Made by a program: the position numbers and the translations under genes. From Williamsia soli (GTDB lineage: Bacteria > Actinomycetota > Actinomycetes > Mycobacteriales > Mycobacteriaceae), in the NCBI RefSeq assembly GCF_017377795.1, contig NZ_JAFRDR010000006.1, forward strand, positions 1-64,000: a stretch of 64,000 nt of DNA. Direction: 5' to 3'. Under the pieces are notes generated by a model, which searched no databases, was not told the DNA's origin, and was given only the letters and a program-made list of their open reading frames with translations. How positions within the stretch are numbered: the first letter of the stretch is position 1; every line of letters begins with the position of its first letter. Positions 33,761-43,352 of this stretch are shown piece by piece.

Positions 33761-34654
33761 ATGACGACACTCGACGCAAGTACCGCCCCGGTCAAACGCA
33801 CCCCCTCGGGTTTCACTCCCGTCAAGCGCAGCCGCAAGATCGGTGACAAGGGCGCGGCCGTCCTGGTCACCGGTGCGGTGGTCATCGCCATGGTCCCGCT
33901 GATCTGGCTGCTCTGGACCCTGGTCTCCCGCGGTTTCGAAGCCATCATCGATCCGAGTTGGTGGCAGAAGTCCGAGCTGCGAGGCGGCGCCCTCAACGCG
34001 ATCATCGGCACGTTGCAGCAGACCGCGATCGCTGCGGTCATCGCCATCCCGATCGGCATCTTCGTGGCCATCTATCTGGTCGAGTACGGCAACAACTCGA
34101 AACTGCAGAAGATCACGACCTTCATGGTCGACATCCTCTCGGGTGTGCCCTCGATCGTCGCCGCGCTGTTCGTCTACGCCGTGTGGCGCACCACCCTTGA
34201 TCTCCCGCGGTCGGGCTTCGTGGTCTCGCTGGCATTGGTGCTGTTGATGGCCCCGATCGTGGTCCGGTCCACCGAAGAGATGCTGAAGATCGTCCCGCAG
34301 GATCTGCGGGAGGCGTCGTACGCGCTGGGTGTTCCCAAGTGGAAGACGATCGTGAGGATCGTTCTGCCCACCGCGCTCTCGGGAATCATCACCGGTGTGA
34401 TGCTGGCGATCGCCCGGGTGATGGGTGAATCCGCGCCGGTCCTGATCCTCGTCGGATCCACAAAGGTGCTGAACAGCAACCCATTCGAAGGCAACCAGCA
34501 GTCGCTGCCACTGATGATGGTGCAGCAGTACAACAACGGCCCTGGCGCCTTCGATACTGTGTGGGGCGCCGCACTGACCCTCGTGATCTTGGTGGCGATC
34601 GTGTACTTCGGCGCCAAAGTCGTCTCAAAGGTCTTCTCACCCAAGAAGTTCTAG
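33761..34654 (+). CDS. pstA: Phosphate ABC transporter permease
   Basis: 297 residues with six membrane helices. Coupling loop REASYALGVPKWKTIVRIVL and the following AIARVMGESAPVLILVG are diagnostic of PstA. The ATG is one base after the pstC stop, so translation is coupled. It partners PstC in the membrane and PstB in the cytosol. Confidence 0.95.
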   Translation: MTTLDASTAPVKRTPSGFTPVKRSRKIGDKGAAVLVTGAVVIAMVPLIWLLWTLVSRGFEAIIDPSWWQKSELRGGALNAIIGTLQQTAIAAVIAIPIGIFVAIYLVEYGNNSKLQKITTFMVDILSGVPSIVAALFVYAVWRTTLDLPRSGFVVSLALVLLMAPIVVRSTEEMLKIVPQDLREASYALGVPKWKTIVRIVLPTALSGIITGVMLAIARVMGESAPVLILVGSTKVLNSNPFEGNQQSLPLMMVQQYNNGPGAFDTVWGAALTLVILVAIVYFGAKVVSKVFSPKKF

Positions 34655-34710
34655 AGACCCGACAAGACTTGTAAAGCACCCTCTGCCGAAGCAACCGAAA
34701 GACTCCTCTC

Positions 34711-35487
34711 ATGGCAAAACGTCTCGACATCAAAGACCTGAACATCTACTACAGCGCCTTCCACGCGGTGAAGGACGTGAGCCTCGAAGTGCCGCCGCGC
34801 TGCATCACGGCCTTCATCGGCCCCTCCGGTTGCGGCAAGTCCACCGTGCTGCGCACCCTGAACCGCATGCATGAGGTCACCCCGGGTGCCCGCGTCGAAG
34901 GCAAGGTGCTGCTCGACGGCGAGGACATCTACAACAAGGGAACCGACCCGGTCTCCGTCCGCTCGACCATCGGCATGGTCTTCCAGCGCCCGAACCCGTT
35001 CCCGACGATGTCGATCAAGGACAACGTCGTCGCGGGCCTGCGTCTGCAGGGCCTGCGCGACAAGAAGCAGCTCGACGAGACCGCAGAGCGCAGCCTGCGC
35101 GGCGCGAACCTCTGGGAAGAGGTCAAGGACCGCCTGGACAAGCCCGGCGGTGGCCTCTCCGGTGGGCAGCAGCAGCGTCTGTGCATCGCCCGCGCCATCG
35201 CCGTCTCGCCCGAGGTGCTGCTGATGGACGAGCCGTGCTCCGCGCTGGACCCGATCTCGACGCTGGCCATCGAAGAGCTCATCAACGAGCTCAAGAAGGA
35301 CTTCACCATCGTCATCGTCACGCACAACATGCAGCAGGCTGCGCGTGTGAGCGATCAGACCGCGTTCTTCAACCTCGCGGGCGTCGGCCAGCCGGGACAG
35401 CTGATCGAGGTCAGCGACACCGAGACCATGTTCTCCAATCCCGCCCAGAAGGCGACGGAAGACTACATCTCCGGTCGATTCGGATAG
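34711..35487 (+). CDS. pstB: Phosphate ABC transporter ATPase
   Basis: 258 residues: Walker [11 protein letters not shown]-loop VFQRPNPFP, signature [13 protein letters not shown], Walker [14 protein letters not shown]-loop [13 protein letters not shown]. It powers PstSCA. It starts 56 bp after pstA. It corresponds to Rv0820 (phoT) in position. A hairpin follows the stop at 35513. Confidence 0.96.
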   Translation: MAKRLDIKDLNIYYSAFHAVKDVSLEVPPRCITAFIGPSGCGKSTVLRTLNRMHEVTPGARVEGKVLLDGEDIYNKGTDPVSVRSTIGMVFQRPNPFPTMSIKDNVVAGLRLQGLRDKKQLDETAERSLRGANLWEEVKDRLDKPGGGLSGGQQQRLCIARAIAVSPEVLLMDEPCSALDPISTLAIEELINELKKDFTIVIVTHNMQQAARVSDQTAFFNLAGVGQPGQLIEVSDTETMFSNPAQKATEDYISGRFG

Positions 35488-35512
35488 AGAGAAAACGTGC
35501 ACCGACATCAGG

Positions 35513-35543
35513 ACCGCCGAGGGCCACTGGCCCCCTCGGCGGT
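35513..35543 (+). terminator. Hairpin after pstB, no U-tract
   Basis: ACCGCCGAGGG pairs with CCCTCGGCGGT over 11 bp with a 9-nt loop. No clear T-run follows, so it may act as a transcript-end stabiliser or weak terminator before the FHA gene. Confidence 0.6.
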
Positions 35544-35572
35544 TCTGATGAATTTGCTGCAATGATGGTCGG

Positions 35573-36967
35573 GTGACGGCTAAACATCCGGTCAGCGTGC
35601 TGCCCGGCCGCGGTGTCGCACTACGGCGCGGACCATCGCTGTTGTTGGTGGACGCAGATCCGATGCGGACCAGCGCCACGCTGACCGAGCTCGCGCAGTT
35701 GGCGACGGAGTCGCTCGACGGTGTCGAAGGGTCACGGCTGCGGTCGTTGACGAAATGGTTGCTCGCGAACGAGGACAGCAGCCCCGACTTCGCGGTCATT
35801 TCTTCGGACCGGCACGGCGGGCTCGAGGTGTTCGCCTACGGCGCCGCGACGGTGCGGGTGTACGTCACCGAGTTCGCGACCCCCGAGGTGATTCGCGGGG
35901 CGGACGCCGGGTTCCTGGTCCAGCGCAGTTACCCCAGCACGATCTTCGCGCTGGCCCTCACGATCGATGCGATCGACCCGCTGGCCGGTGGACCGATCGG
36001 GGCGACCGGGATCGCCCCGTCCGAGATCTTCAGTCTGGAGAAAGGGTCTGCGCCGGGCGCCGGTATGGTCCTGTGGCCCTCGGCCTCACCGTCGACCGAC
36101 AGCGCTGTCTACACGATTCCCGAGCCGCCGCCGGTCGCGTTACCGGAACCGACCGCCGGCGATGGCGTACTCGTCGGGTCCGCGACCGCCCCGGCAGACG
36201 CGACACCACTGGTGCCACCTACGTTCGCCGTCCGCCTCGACGACGTTCCGCCGCTGCCCAGATCCGCCCGCATCCCGCTGCCCATCGTCGGCGGGCCCCG
36301 CACGCCGGCGGCGTTCCGGCAGGGCATCGCCGAACCGACGCTGGTGCCTCCGCGCGACGTCGTGGGTCCGGCCGATGCGGCGCTGTCGTCGGCGCCCACC
36401 GACGTCGCGAACCGACCGGTCAGCGCGGTCAACCCCAAGGTCGCGCTGCGTGATCAGCAGCTGCAGATCAACGGATTGCTCTGTGCCAACGGGCATATCA
36501 ACGATCCCCGGTTGCCGGTGTGCACCCGCTGCGGGATCCGGATCGATCGGATGACCGGCGCGCTGGTCCAGGGACCCCGTCCGCCGTTGGGGCTGTTGGT
36601 GATCGACGACGGCACCACCTTCGTGGTGGCAGGTGACCTGCTGATCGGCCGCGACCCGGAGCCCATGGTCGCGAGCCGTGGGGGTATCGCGAGTGTGGGC
36701 ATCGGCCCGCTCGACCCGATCCGGATCAACGACACCTCGGGCTCGATGTCGCGGGCGCATTGTGAACTTCGCCTGATTGATTGGGAGGTGCGGGTGGTCG
36801 ACACCGGCTCGGTGAACGGAACCTATGTCCGATTGCCCAGGGCGCCGGGGTGGATCACTCTGCGGCGCGGGCAGGAAGCGGTCCTGTATCCGGGCTCCGA
36901 GCTCAGGGTGGGTAGCCGGTCGCTGCTGTTCGAGGCACCCCACGGGAGGATCAGCGATGTTCGTTGA
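35573..36967 (+). CDS. Zinc-ribbon and FHA domain protein
   Basis: 464 residues from GTG. The N-terminal ~150 residues are of unknown fold; a Pro/Ala-rich linker (about 175-290) follows. A zinc ribbon (CANGHINDPRLPVCTRCG, about residue 304) and a C-terminal FHA domain (LLIGRDPEP, SRAHCELRL, DTGSVNGTYV) complete it. FHA domains bind phospho-threonine. The next gene, a kinase-like protein, overlaps by 11 bases, so they act together. The pair lies between pstB and phoU, an arrangement not in M. tuberculosis as I recall it. No membrane segment. Confidence 0.85.
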   Translation: MTAKHPVSVLPGRGVALRRGPSLLLVDADPMRTSATLTELAQLATESLDGVEGSRLRSLTKWLLANEDSSPDFAVISSDRHGGLEVFAYGAATVRVYVTEFATPEVIRGADAGFLVQRSYPSTIFALALTIDAIDPLAGGPIGATGIAPSEIFSLEKGSAPGAGMVLWPSASPSTDSAVYTIPEPPPVALPEPTAGDGVLVGSATAPADATPLVPPTFAVRLDDVPPLPRSARIPLPIVGGPRTPAAFRQGIAEPTLVPPRDVVGPADAALSSAPTDVANRPVSAVNPKVALRDQQLQINGLLCANGHINDPRLPVCTRCGIRIDRMTGALVQGPRPPLGLLVIDDGTTFVVAGDLLIGRDPEPMVASRGGIASVGIGPLDPIRINDTSGSMSRAHCELRLIDWEVRVVDTGSVNGTYVRLPRAPGWITLRRGQEAVLYPGSELRVGSRSLLFEAPHGRISDVR

Positions 36968-37814
36968 CGGCCCGCCGAGCACTGATTCCCGCCGCGTCCC
37001 GCCGGCGATCGCGGACTACCGCATCGTTCGCGGGCTCGGCGCGGGAAGTCACGGCCTCTGCTACCTCGCGACACCGCCGGAGCGACTGGGGCTCGGGGTC
37101 GAACACGTTGCATTGAAAGTGTTTTCGAACCCGTGTGGTGAGGATGCCTTCCATCGCGGAGCGCGAGAACTGCGGACTTTCGCAGCGGTGAACTCGAAGT
37201 ACCTCGTGCAGTTGTACGAGGCGGCGTTGCACGATCTCTTCATGTATTCGATGGTCTATTACGCGGGTGGCTCGATGGCGGCCCCCGCGATGCCGCTTCA
37301 GCGGGATCACGCGCTCGCGGTGCTGGAGTGTGCGGCGAGGGGAGCGCACGACATGCATGAGGCGGGTCTGGTCCACGGAGACATCAAGCCTGCCAACGTC
37401 ATGATCGCCGGGGCGGGTACCGGTGGGCCGGCGGGAGCACTCTCCGGGCTCGGATTGGCTCGGGTGATCACCGCCGCGACGGCAGTCAGTGGCATCGGGT
37501 CGTCGGCGACCCTGGAGTTCGCGGATCCGGACACCCTGGTCGGTCAGACACCCTCTCGTGCAACGGATTTGTGGGCGCTCGGGGCCACCATCCACCGGGC
37601 GTTGACCGGTGAGGGACTGTACGGCGAACTGCCCGACATGCAGCCACTGGTTGCGATCCGCACCGTACAGTCGACCAAGCCGAAGCTCAGTGTGGCCCTG
37701 TCGCCCGCCGAGCGTGATCTGATCTCAGAATGCCTTGCACCGCACACTGATCGATTCAGGACTGCGGCCGAACTGGCTGAACGGATAGCGGCACTTCGTT
37801 CGTCGTCACGCTGA
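36957..37814 (+). CDS. Kinase-fold protein with altered DFG motif (likely pseudokinase)
   Basis: 285 residues from ATG 36957 with GGGAGGA upstream. Kinase features are the glycine loop GLGAGSHGLCYLA, lysine in HVALKVF, catalytic-loop HGDIKPANVM (HGD for HRD) and ATDLWALGATIHRALTG. The DFG motif is replaced: the expected place reads LSGLGLARV, without the metal-binding Asp, and no APE is seen (LEFADPD). No membrane segment. It may be an inactive or slow kinase working with the FHA protein, whose gene overlaps it. Function unknown. Confidence 0.8.
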   Translation: MFVDGPPSTDSRRVPPAIADYRIVRGLGAGSHGLCYLATPPERLGLGVEHVALKVFSNPCGEDAFHRGARELRTFAAVNSKYLVQLYEAALHDLFMYSMVYYAGGSMAAPAMPLQRDHALAVLECAARGAHDMHEAGLVHGDIKPANVMIAGAGTGGPAGALSGLGLARVITAATAVSGIGSSATLEFADPDTLVGQTPSRATDLWALGATIHRALTGEGLYGELPDMQPLVAIRTVQSTKPKLSVALSPAERDLISECLAPHTDRFRTAAELAERIAALRSSSR

Positions 37815-37834
37815 ATCACTGTGCAGCGCAGCGG

Positions 37835-37902
37835 CAAATGCACACACTCCAGTCAAAAACACACGTTGCAACGTGTGCACATGGCTGGAGCGTGTGCATT
37901 TG
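37835..37902. repeat. Nested inverted repeat between convergent genes
   Basis: Outer arms CAAATGCACACACTCCAG (37835-37852) and CTGGAGCGTGTGCATTTG (37885-37902) match at 17 of 18 positions. Between them lies a perfect 18-bp palindrome CACACGTTGCAACGTGTG (37860-37877). It fills the gap between the kinase-like gene and phoU (stop at 37913), so it may be a bidirectional terminator or a protein site. Confidence 0.8.
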
Positions 37903-37912
37903 TGGAGAAGCG

Positions 37913-38572
37913 CTAGACCTCTATGAATTGCTCCGGAGTCTGGCCGGTCGCCTGGAACACTACCCGCCGGCCGATCAGCACGGCATGGTCGGCGAAGCGC
38001 TCGTAGTAGCGGCCCAGGAGGGTCACGTCGACGGCCGCGGCCACGCCGTGGCTCCATTCGCGGTCCATCAGCACCGTGAACAGATGACGGTGCAGATCGT
38101 CCATCGCGTCGTCATCGTCCTGCAGCTTCAGGGCGTCTTCGGGGTTCTGGGTGTTGAGCACTTCGCGGGCGTTGGACGCCATGGTGATCGCCAGCCGGCC
38201 CATCTCGGCGAAGTAGCCGTTGACCTCTTCCGGCAACGCCTTGGCGGGATGCCTACGGCGTGCGACCTTGGCGACGTGAAGGGCGAGCGCACCCATCCGG
38301 TCGATGTCCGCGACGATCTGGAATCCGCTGACGATCGACCGCAGATCTCCGGCCACCGGTGCCTGCAGGGCAAGGATCGCGAACGCTCGTTCTTCGGCTT
38401 GGGTCGACAGTGTCGTCAGGTGCTCATGGCTCCCGATGACCTCCTCGGCGACCGCGAGGTCCGCCTGGAGCAACGCCTGGGTGGATCGTTCCATCGCCAC
38501 CCCGGCCAGTTCGCACATCTGTCCCAGAACTCCGTTGAGTTCCGCCATCTGCTCAATGTAGGCACTACGCAT
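37913..38572 (-). CDS. phoU: Phosphate transport regulator
   Basis: 219 residues, two three-helix PhoU bundles with metal-binding motifs ([19 protein letters not shown] and [20 protein letters not shown]). It represses the phosphate response by linking PstSCAB to the SenX3-type sensor kinase. It matches PhoY2 (Rv0821c). It is transcribed opposite to pst, so it is not in the same operon. ATG start at 38572. Confidence 0.95.
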   Translation of the reverse strand: MRSAYIEQMAELNGVLGQMCELAGVAMERSTQALLQADLAVAEEVIGSHEHLTTLSTQAEERAFAILALQAPVAGDLRSIVSGFQIVADIDRMGALALHVAKVARRRHPAKALPEEVNGYFAEMGRLAITMASNAREVLNTQNPEDALKLQDDDDAMDDLHRHLFTVLMDREWSHGVAAAVDVTLLGRYYERFADHAVLIGRRVVFQATGQTPEQFIEV

Positions 38573-38653
38573 GTATCAACCGTACTGCCACAATCGGTGT
38601 TATTGGTGGTCGGCTGGTGAACTGCGAATGAACGAGTATCGGGCGTCTTCCGA

Positions 38654-40819
38654 TCAGCTGCAGCTGGTGTCGCCGGCGTTGGTCACCGTGAGGTCGTTGG
38701 GCAGTTCGCCGCCGTCGGCCTCGCGGGCCACTTCGTCCGCGCTGATCTGCGTACCCTCGTACGGCCCCTGACCGAGATCGCCGGTGAACGAACTGCCGAC
38801 GATCACCTCGATACCGGCCTCGAGGTTCGGGTCCGACTGAATGGTCGCGCCCGGGAACATTTGCGCAACGGTCGCGGCGGCAGCCTGCTGACCTGCGCCG
38901 TAACGGATAACCGTGTCGGTCCGGTTCTCCGACGCATCCGCGACCCCGTTCACCTGGTAGCCCTGCGCGGCCAGGCTCTCTGAGATGCCGCTCGCCACGC
39001 CGGTGGTGCCGGTGCCGTTCAGGATCCGCAACGACACGGCGTACGGCGACACCGCATTGACGGTGACCGCGGACGGTTTCGGCGCCGCCGAGGTCGTGGG
39101 CGGCGTGGTCGTGGTCCCGCTCGAGGTGGTGGGCGTGGTTTCTTGTTTCTCTCCGGGCAGCGGTTCGTCGTTGATGATGGCGTCGAAGATGGCGCGGATG
39201 TCGTCGTCACGCGGTATCTCGTTACCTGAACCGTCTTCGGCGGTTCCCGACGTGGGGGCGGTCAGGAAGGTGACCCGGCCGGCGTCGAGACCTTGCATCG
39301 ACTGCGCGAGTTGCAACAGGTCGTCGGTGTTGACCTGGTCGACGAAGCTGTACTTGATGAAGGTGTCGATGATGCCGTTGAGAGTCGCCGGGTTGGCGAG
39401 CACCTTGCTGGAGAGGGATGCCCGCAGCAGCGAGGACATGAAGAGTTGCTGACGCTTGATACGGCCGTAGTCGCCGGTGCCCTCGGTCTCGATGTTGCGG
39501 GCGCGAACGTAGTCGAGCGCCTTGCCGCCCCTGAGCGTCTGCTTTCCCGACTTGGTCAGGATCGGGCCCAGCTCGTAGTCGTTGAGCGGAACGGTGGAGC
39601 AGACCTCGACGCCGCCGATCTTGTCGACGACCTTCTCGAAACCGTAGAAGTCCATGGCGATGAAGTGGTTGATGTTCAAACCGCTGATGTCGGTGAGGGT
39701 TTCGACCATGCACTTGGGGCCGCCCTCCCCGTACACGCTGTTCAACTTCACGCCGGCGGCCGGTGGCAGCACATCGGTGGTGTACGTGCCGGCGTCGTTG
39801 TTCCAGCCCGTGCACTCGGGCCGGTCCACCTGGAGGTCCCGCGGGAAGGACACGGCGACGACACGACTACGGTCCGCGGGGATGTTGACCAGCAGCACGG
39901 TGTCCGAGCGGGCGGAGCCTTCGAACAGTTCGGCACCGCCGGCGCCCATCTTGCCGTTCTCCCCGGACCGGGTGTCGGTGCCGACGATGAGGTAGGTCTC
40001 GTCGCCGGTCTGGAGCTGCTTGTCGCGGATCTTCTCGCTGTCGGAGTTGACCGCGTCGACGGTGTTCCAGTTGCCGTCCTTGACCTTTTGATATCCCCAC
40101 ACGACACCGGTGCCGAGCAGGGCCATCACACAGGCGACAGCGATGACGACGCGTCCGCCGATGGTGGCGGTACGGATCAGGTGCAGTCGGTCGCGTTGGC
40201 TCCGGGGAGCGGCGTGGCGTCTGCCGCCCCCGGTGGCCGCCGGTACGACGGTGCGGGGGACTCGGGTGGTGGGGTTGTCGTCGTCCGCTAGAGGATCGGA
40301 GGGGACCTGCCCTTGCGATTCGTTGGACGCGCGGCGGGCGGTGGCAGTGCCCGACAGATCGGGACCCTTGTCTGCGTCGACCGGAGGGATGTACCGGGTC
40401 ACCTCGACGTCGTCGGAGACATCATCGGGCGCAGCTGCGCCACGGGGGGTGGCAGGAATGACTTCGGTGTTGGGTTCGTCGGCAGGTGGGCGGCCGGTGG
40501 CGCCGACGATCGTCTCGGTGGGCGCATCGGCTGGGCGGAAACGACGCGGACGGCGGGCCGGCTGGTCGGTCCCTGACTGGGGGCTCGGGGCGCCGGTAGG
40601 CGACTGGGCGTCGGCATCCGGACCGCCGGCGGCGTTCATCCGGTTGAGCAGCTCGCGCACCGTCAGGCGGTTGTCGCCTGAGCGCGGATCGGTGGAGCGT
40701 GGATCGGTGGGACGAACAGCGGGTTCGCGCAGGACTTCGTCAGACGGTGCACCGAGCCGACGGCGAATCTCGTTGCGGCGTTCTTCGGGCGTGCGCCCCC
40801 GCAGTTCGTCGTCGCTCAC
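38654..40819 (-). CDS. LytR-CpsA-Psr (LCP) cell-wall ligase
   Basis: 721 residues. About 220 cytosolic, disordered, charged residues precede one membrane helix (VVIAVACVMALLGTGVVWGY). The LCP domain has TRSGENGKMGAGG, SDTVLLVNIPADRSRVVAVSFPRD (positions about 290-340) and GRIKRQQLFMSSLL. A Thr/Pro-rich linker leads to a C-terminal LytR_C domain (VSLRILNGTGTTGVASGI). LCP enzymes attach arabinogalactan or similar polymers to peptidoglycan. It is Rv0822c-like in position. No second gene shares its transcript. Confidence 0.92.
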   Translation of the reverse strand: MSDDELRGRTPEERRNEIRRRLGAPSDEVLREPAVRPTDPRSTDPRSGDNRLTVRELLNRMNAAGGPDADAQSPTGAPSPQSGTDQPARRPRRFRPADAPTETIVGATGRPPADEPNTEVIPATPRGAAAPDDVSDDVEVTRYIPPVDADKGPDLSGTATARRASNESQGQVPSDPLADDDNPTTRVPRTVVPAATGGGRRHAAPRSQRDRLHLIRTATIGGRVVIAVACVMALLGTGVVWGYQKVKDGNWNTVDAVNSDSEKIRDKQLQTGDETYLIVGTDTRSGENGKMGAGGAELFEGSARSDTVLLVNIPADRSRVVAVSFPRDLQVDRPECTGWNNDAGTYTTDVLPPAAGVKLNSVYGEGGPKCMVETLTDISGLNINHFIAMDFYGFEKVVDKIGGVEVCSTVPLNDYELGPILTKSGKQTLRGGKALDYVRARNIETEGTGDYGRIKRQQLFMSSLLRASLSSKVLANPATLNGIIDTFIKYSFVDQVNTDDLLQLAQSMQGLDAGRVTFLTAPTSGTAEDGSGNEIPRDDDIRAIFDAIINDEPLPGEKQETTPTTSSGTTTTPPTTSAAPKPSAVTVNAVSPYAVSLRILNGTGTTGVASGISESLAAQGYQVNGVADASENRTDTVIRYGAGQQAAAATVAQMFPGATIQSDPNLEAGIEVIVGSSFTGDLGQGPYEGTQISADEVAREADGGELPNDLTVTNAGDTSCS

Positions 40820-41019
40820 TCATGTTCCTTCGGCCTCATGGGCGCCGGGCTGGATCTCAGGCCCGATGGACTGGAGACCAGCCGGGCACGGCGCGGTGTC
40901 GATGATACTGGGCGATCGGGCGATGAGGGTGTGGCGACGAGATAGACCGCATTCACGACACGTTCGCATTCGACAACATGAAACCCGCGTTTCCAGATGC
41001 AGGATCTGCGGAGGCGAAA

Positions 41020-42327
41020 TCAGCCGCCTGAATGCATGACCTCGGCGCCTGCCGGAACGGCCTCGTCGTCGGGATCATCGAGCCAGCCGTCGGGCAGCGC
41101 CACCGCCGACGGCGAGCCCTGCCGACCGCGAGGGCCGTGACCGTCGGCGGGAAAGGGCACGTCAGCGGGCAATTGGCCGACAAGGTCGGCGAGCTGCTGG
41201 ACCGACTCCACCAACGCCATCTCGCGCCGGAGCTCCGAACCGACCGGAAAGCCGCGCAGGTACCAGGCCACGTGTTTACGGATCTCCCGCATGCCCTTGA
41301 ACTCACCGTGATGATCAGCGAGGAGTTGTCCGTGACGAATGATGATCTGCGCCACTTCGCCGAGATTTGGTGCCACCGGGGCAGGCGTGCCGTTCAATTC
41401 GGCGCTCAATTCGGCGAAGAACCATGGCCGACCGAGGCAGCCGCGGCCGATGACCACACCGTCGCACCCGGTCTGCTGCATCATCCTGGTGGCGTCGCCG
41501 GGCTCGAAGATGTCGCCATTACCCAACACCGGCACATCGGTGACGTGTTCCTTGAGACGGGCGATCTCATCCCACGCGGCGGTACCCGAGTAGCGCTGCG
41601 ACGCCGTACGGGCGTGGAGTGCAACGGCTTTGGCACCCTGCTCAGCGGCGATGCGGCCCGCGTCGAGGTGGGTGTGATGATCGTCGTCGATGCCGATCCG
41701 GAACTTGACGGTCACCGGGATGTCGGTGCCCTCGGTCGCCCGGACGGCTGCGGCGACGATGTTCGCGAAGAGACGTCGCTTGTATGGAATCGCCGATCCG
41801 CCGCCCTTGCGGGTCACCTTCGGTACGGGGCAGCCGAAGTTCATGTCGATATGATCGGCGAGGTTCTCGTCGACGATCATCTTCGCGGCGGCGTAGGTGT
41901 ACTCGGGGTCGACCGTGTACAGCTGCATCGATCGAGGGTTCTCGTCCGGGCCGAACGTGGTCATGTGCATCGTCACCGGATGACGCTCGGTCAGCGCACG
42001 TGCGGTGACCATCTCGCACACGTACAGCCCCGCCACCGTGCCGGTGCGAGCCAGCTCGAGCTCGCGGCACAGGGTCCTGAAGGCAACGTTGGTCACCCCG
42101 GCCATCGGAGCGAGGACCACCGGGCTGGAGAGCTCGATGGACCCGATACGCAGAGACGAAGGCGAAGCCGGAGCTCGACCCGTCTGTGGAGACGAAGGCG
42201 AAGCCGGAGCTCGACCCGTCTGTTCAGCAGCCGGGGTGTGTGTCGTGCGGGGGAGTACGGCGGTCAGAGCAGTGCTTTCTCTAGAGTCAGGACGCGGCGG
42301 AGATCTTCTCGCGCTTGGCGGCCTCAC
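41020..42327 (-). CDS. dus: tRNA-dihydrouridine synthase
   Basis: 435 residues from GTG 42327, the only in-frame ATG/GTG/TTG before the conserved part. The core begins LRIGSIELSSPVVLAPMAGV near residue 58. The catalytic Cys is in MNFGCPVPKVTRKGGGSA, and FMN-binding segments KFRIG, HARTASQRYSG and GNGDIFEPGDA follow. It reduces uridines of tRNA. The first 57 residues are unusual: a Pro/Ser-rich leader with a 36-bp tandem repeat. The start overlaps desA by 41 bp. Rv0823c-like position. Stop at 41020. Confidence 0.9.
   Translation of the reverse strand: MRPPSARRSPPRPDSRESTALTAVLPRTTHTPAAEQTGRAPASPSSPQTGRAPASPSSLRIGSIELSSPVVLAPMAGVTNVAFRTLCRELELARTGTVAGLYVCEMVTARALTERHPVTMHMTTFGPDENPRSMQLYTVDPEYTYAAAKMIVDENLADHIDMNFGCPVPKVTRKGGGSAIPYKRRLFANIVAAAVRATEGTDIPVTVKFRIGIDDDHHTHLDAGRIAAEQGAKAVALHARTASQRYSGTAAWDEIARLKEHVTDVPVLGNGDIFEPGDATRMMQQTGCDGVVIGRGCLGRPWFFAELSAELNGTPAPVAPNLGEVAQIIIRHGQLLADHHGEFKGMREIRKHVAWYLRGFPVGSELRREMALVESVQQLADLVGQLPADVPFPADGHGPRGRQGSPSAVALPDGWLDDPDDEAVPAGAEVMHSGG
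42154..42225. repeat. Two-copy 36-bp in-frame tandem repeat
   Basis: Two adjacent 36-bp units (42154-42189 and 42190-42225) are identical over their first 34 bases. In the dus frame each encodes a TGRAPASPSS-type peptide. Length is a multiple of three, so a copy-number change keeps the frame. Confidence 0.85.
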
Positions 42328-43285
42328 GGGCCAGCGCGCGATCGCGCATCTCTTCGAACTTGAGGGTGTCGGCGGCGAGTTTCTCGAGGAACGCGGCCAG
42401 GTCTTCGCGGATCTTCTCGCCCTCGGCGCTGAAGTCCTCGCGCTCGAAGATCCTCCACTTGCGCAAGACAGGCTCGATGACCTCTTCGAGGTGCTGACGC
42501 AGGTCGTAGATGCCGTGCTTGGCCATCAGGACACCGTTGCGGCGGAAGTTGGGCATACCCGCGCCCGGCATCTGGAAGTTGGAGACGACCTCGTAGATGG
42601 CGCGCAGGGTCTGATCGGGGGCCAGGTCGAGTCCGGCGCCGCAGATGTTGCGGTAGAAGACCATGTGCAGGTTCTCGTCGGCGGCGATGCGCTGGAGCAT
42701 ACGGTCGGCGACCGGATCGTTGCAGGCCTTGCCGGTGTTGCGATGGGAGACGCGGGTCGCGAGTTCCTGGAAGGTGACATAGGCGACCGAGCGCAGGATT
42801 CCGGCCGAGCCCTCGCCGTTGTCGAATTCACTCGCGCGGTCGCCGGCGGCGGCAATCGAGGAATATCCGTTGGTCATGTGGATCATGCGGGCCTCTTCGA
42901 GGGCCACGGGATCGACTCCGCGGGTCACGACGAGGTAGTCGCGCATGACGATGCCGTGACGGTTCTCTTCGGCGGTCCACCGGCCGACCCAGTGTCCCCA
43001 CGCGTCGTCCATCGTGAAGTTCTCGGCGATTTCGCGGTGGTAGGAGGGCAGGTTGTCCTCGGTCAGCAGGTTCGTGATCATGGCGGCCTTGGCCACCTCG
43101 TCCAGCTGTGACTGCTCGGAGTCCCAATCCTTGCCGCCCAGGGCGGCGAAGTTCTGGCCCTCGTCCCACGGCACGTAATCGTGGGGATGCCAGTTCCTGG
43201 TGGTGCGGAGATGGCGGTTGACGTTTTCCTCGGCCGCCGGTGCAAGTTCCTTCAGAAGCTCAAGTTGGGTCAACTCGCGTGCCAT
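42287..43285 (-). CDS. desA: Acyl-ACP desaturase
   Basis: 332 residues from ATG 43285 with GGAGG 8 nt upstream. Di-iron motifs are EENRHGIVMRD and DENLHMVFYRN, the ExxH pairs of soluble acyl-ACP desaturases. It corresponds to DesA1 (Rv0824c), needed for mycolic acid precursor desaturation. A dyad at 43353 lies in its promoter region. The dus gene begins inside its 3' end. Confidence 0.92.
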   Translation of the reverse strand: MARELTQLELLKELAPAAEENVNRHLRTTRNWHPHDYVPWDEGQNFAALGGKDWDSEQSQLDEVAKAAMITNLLTEDNLPSYHREIAENFTMDDAWGHWVGRWTAEENRHGIVMRDYLVVTRGVDPVALEEARMIHMTNGYSSIAAAGDRASEFDNGEGSAGILRSVAYVTFQELATRVSHRNTGKACNDPVADRMLQRIAADENLHMVFYRNICGAGLDLAPDQTLRAIYEVVSNFQMPGAGMPNFRRNGVLMAKHGIYDLRQHLEEVIEPVLRKWRIFEREDFSAEGEKIREDLAAFLEKLAADTLKFEEMRDRALAREAAKREKISAAS

Positions 43286-43352
43286 TAGATATTCCTCCAA
43301 GAAGGCTAGGCTGTAAGGCTCCAGGATACGGGGTCACTGCGCCGCCACCCTA

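Noticed and set aside
41032-43111. Two long plus-strand frames (443 and 368 residues) opposite dus and desA
   Set aside because: Both genes opposite have catalytic motifs; the antisense frames show none.
43302-43312. AAGGCTAGGCT as an iron box at desA
   Set aside because: Only one half-site agrees (9 of 19 positions overall), so it was kept as a weak remark and not listed as a feature.
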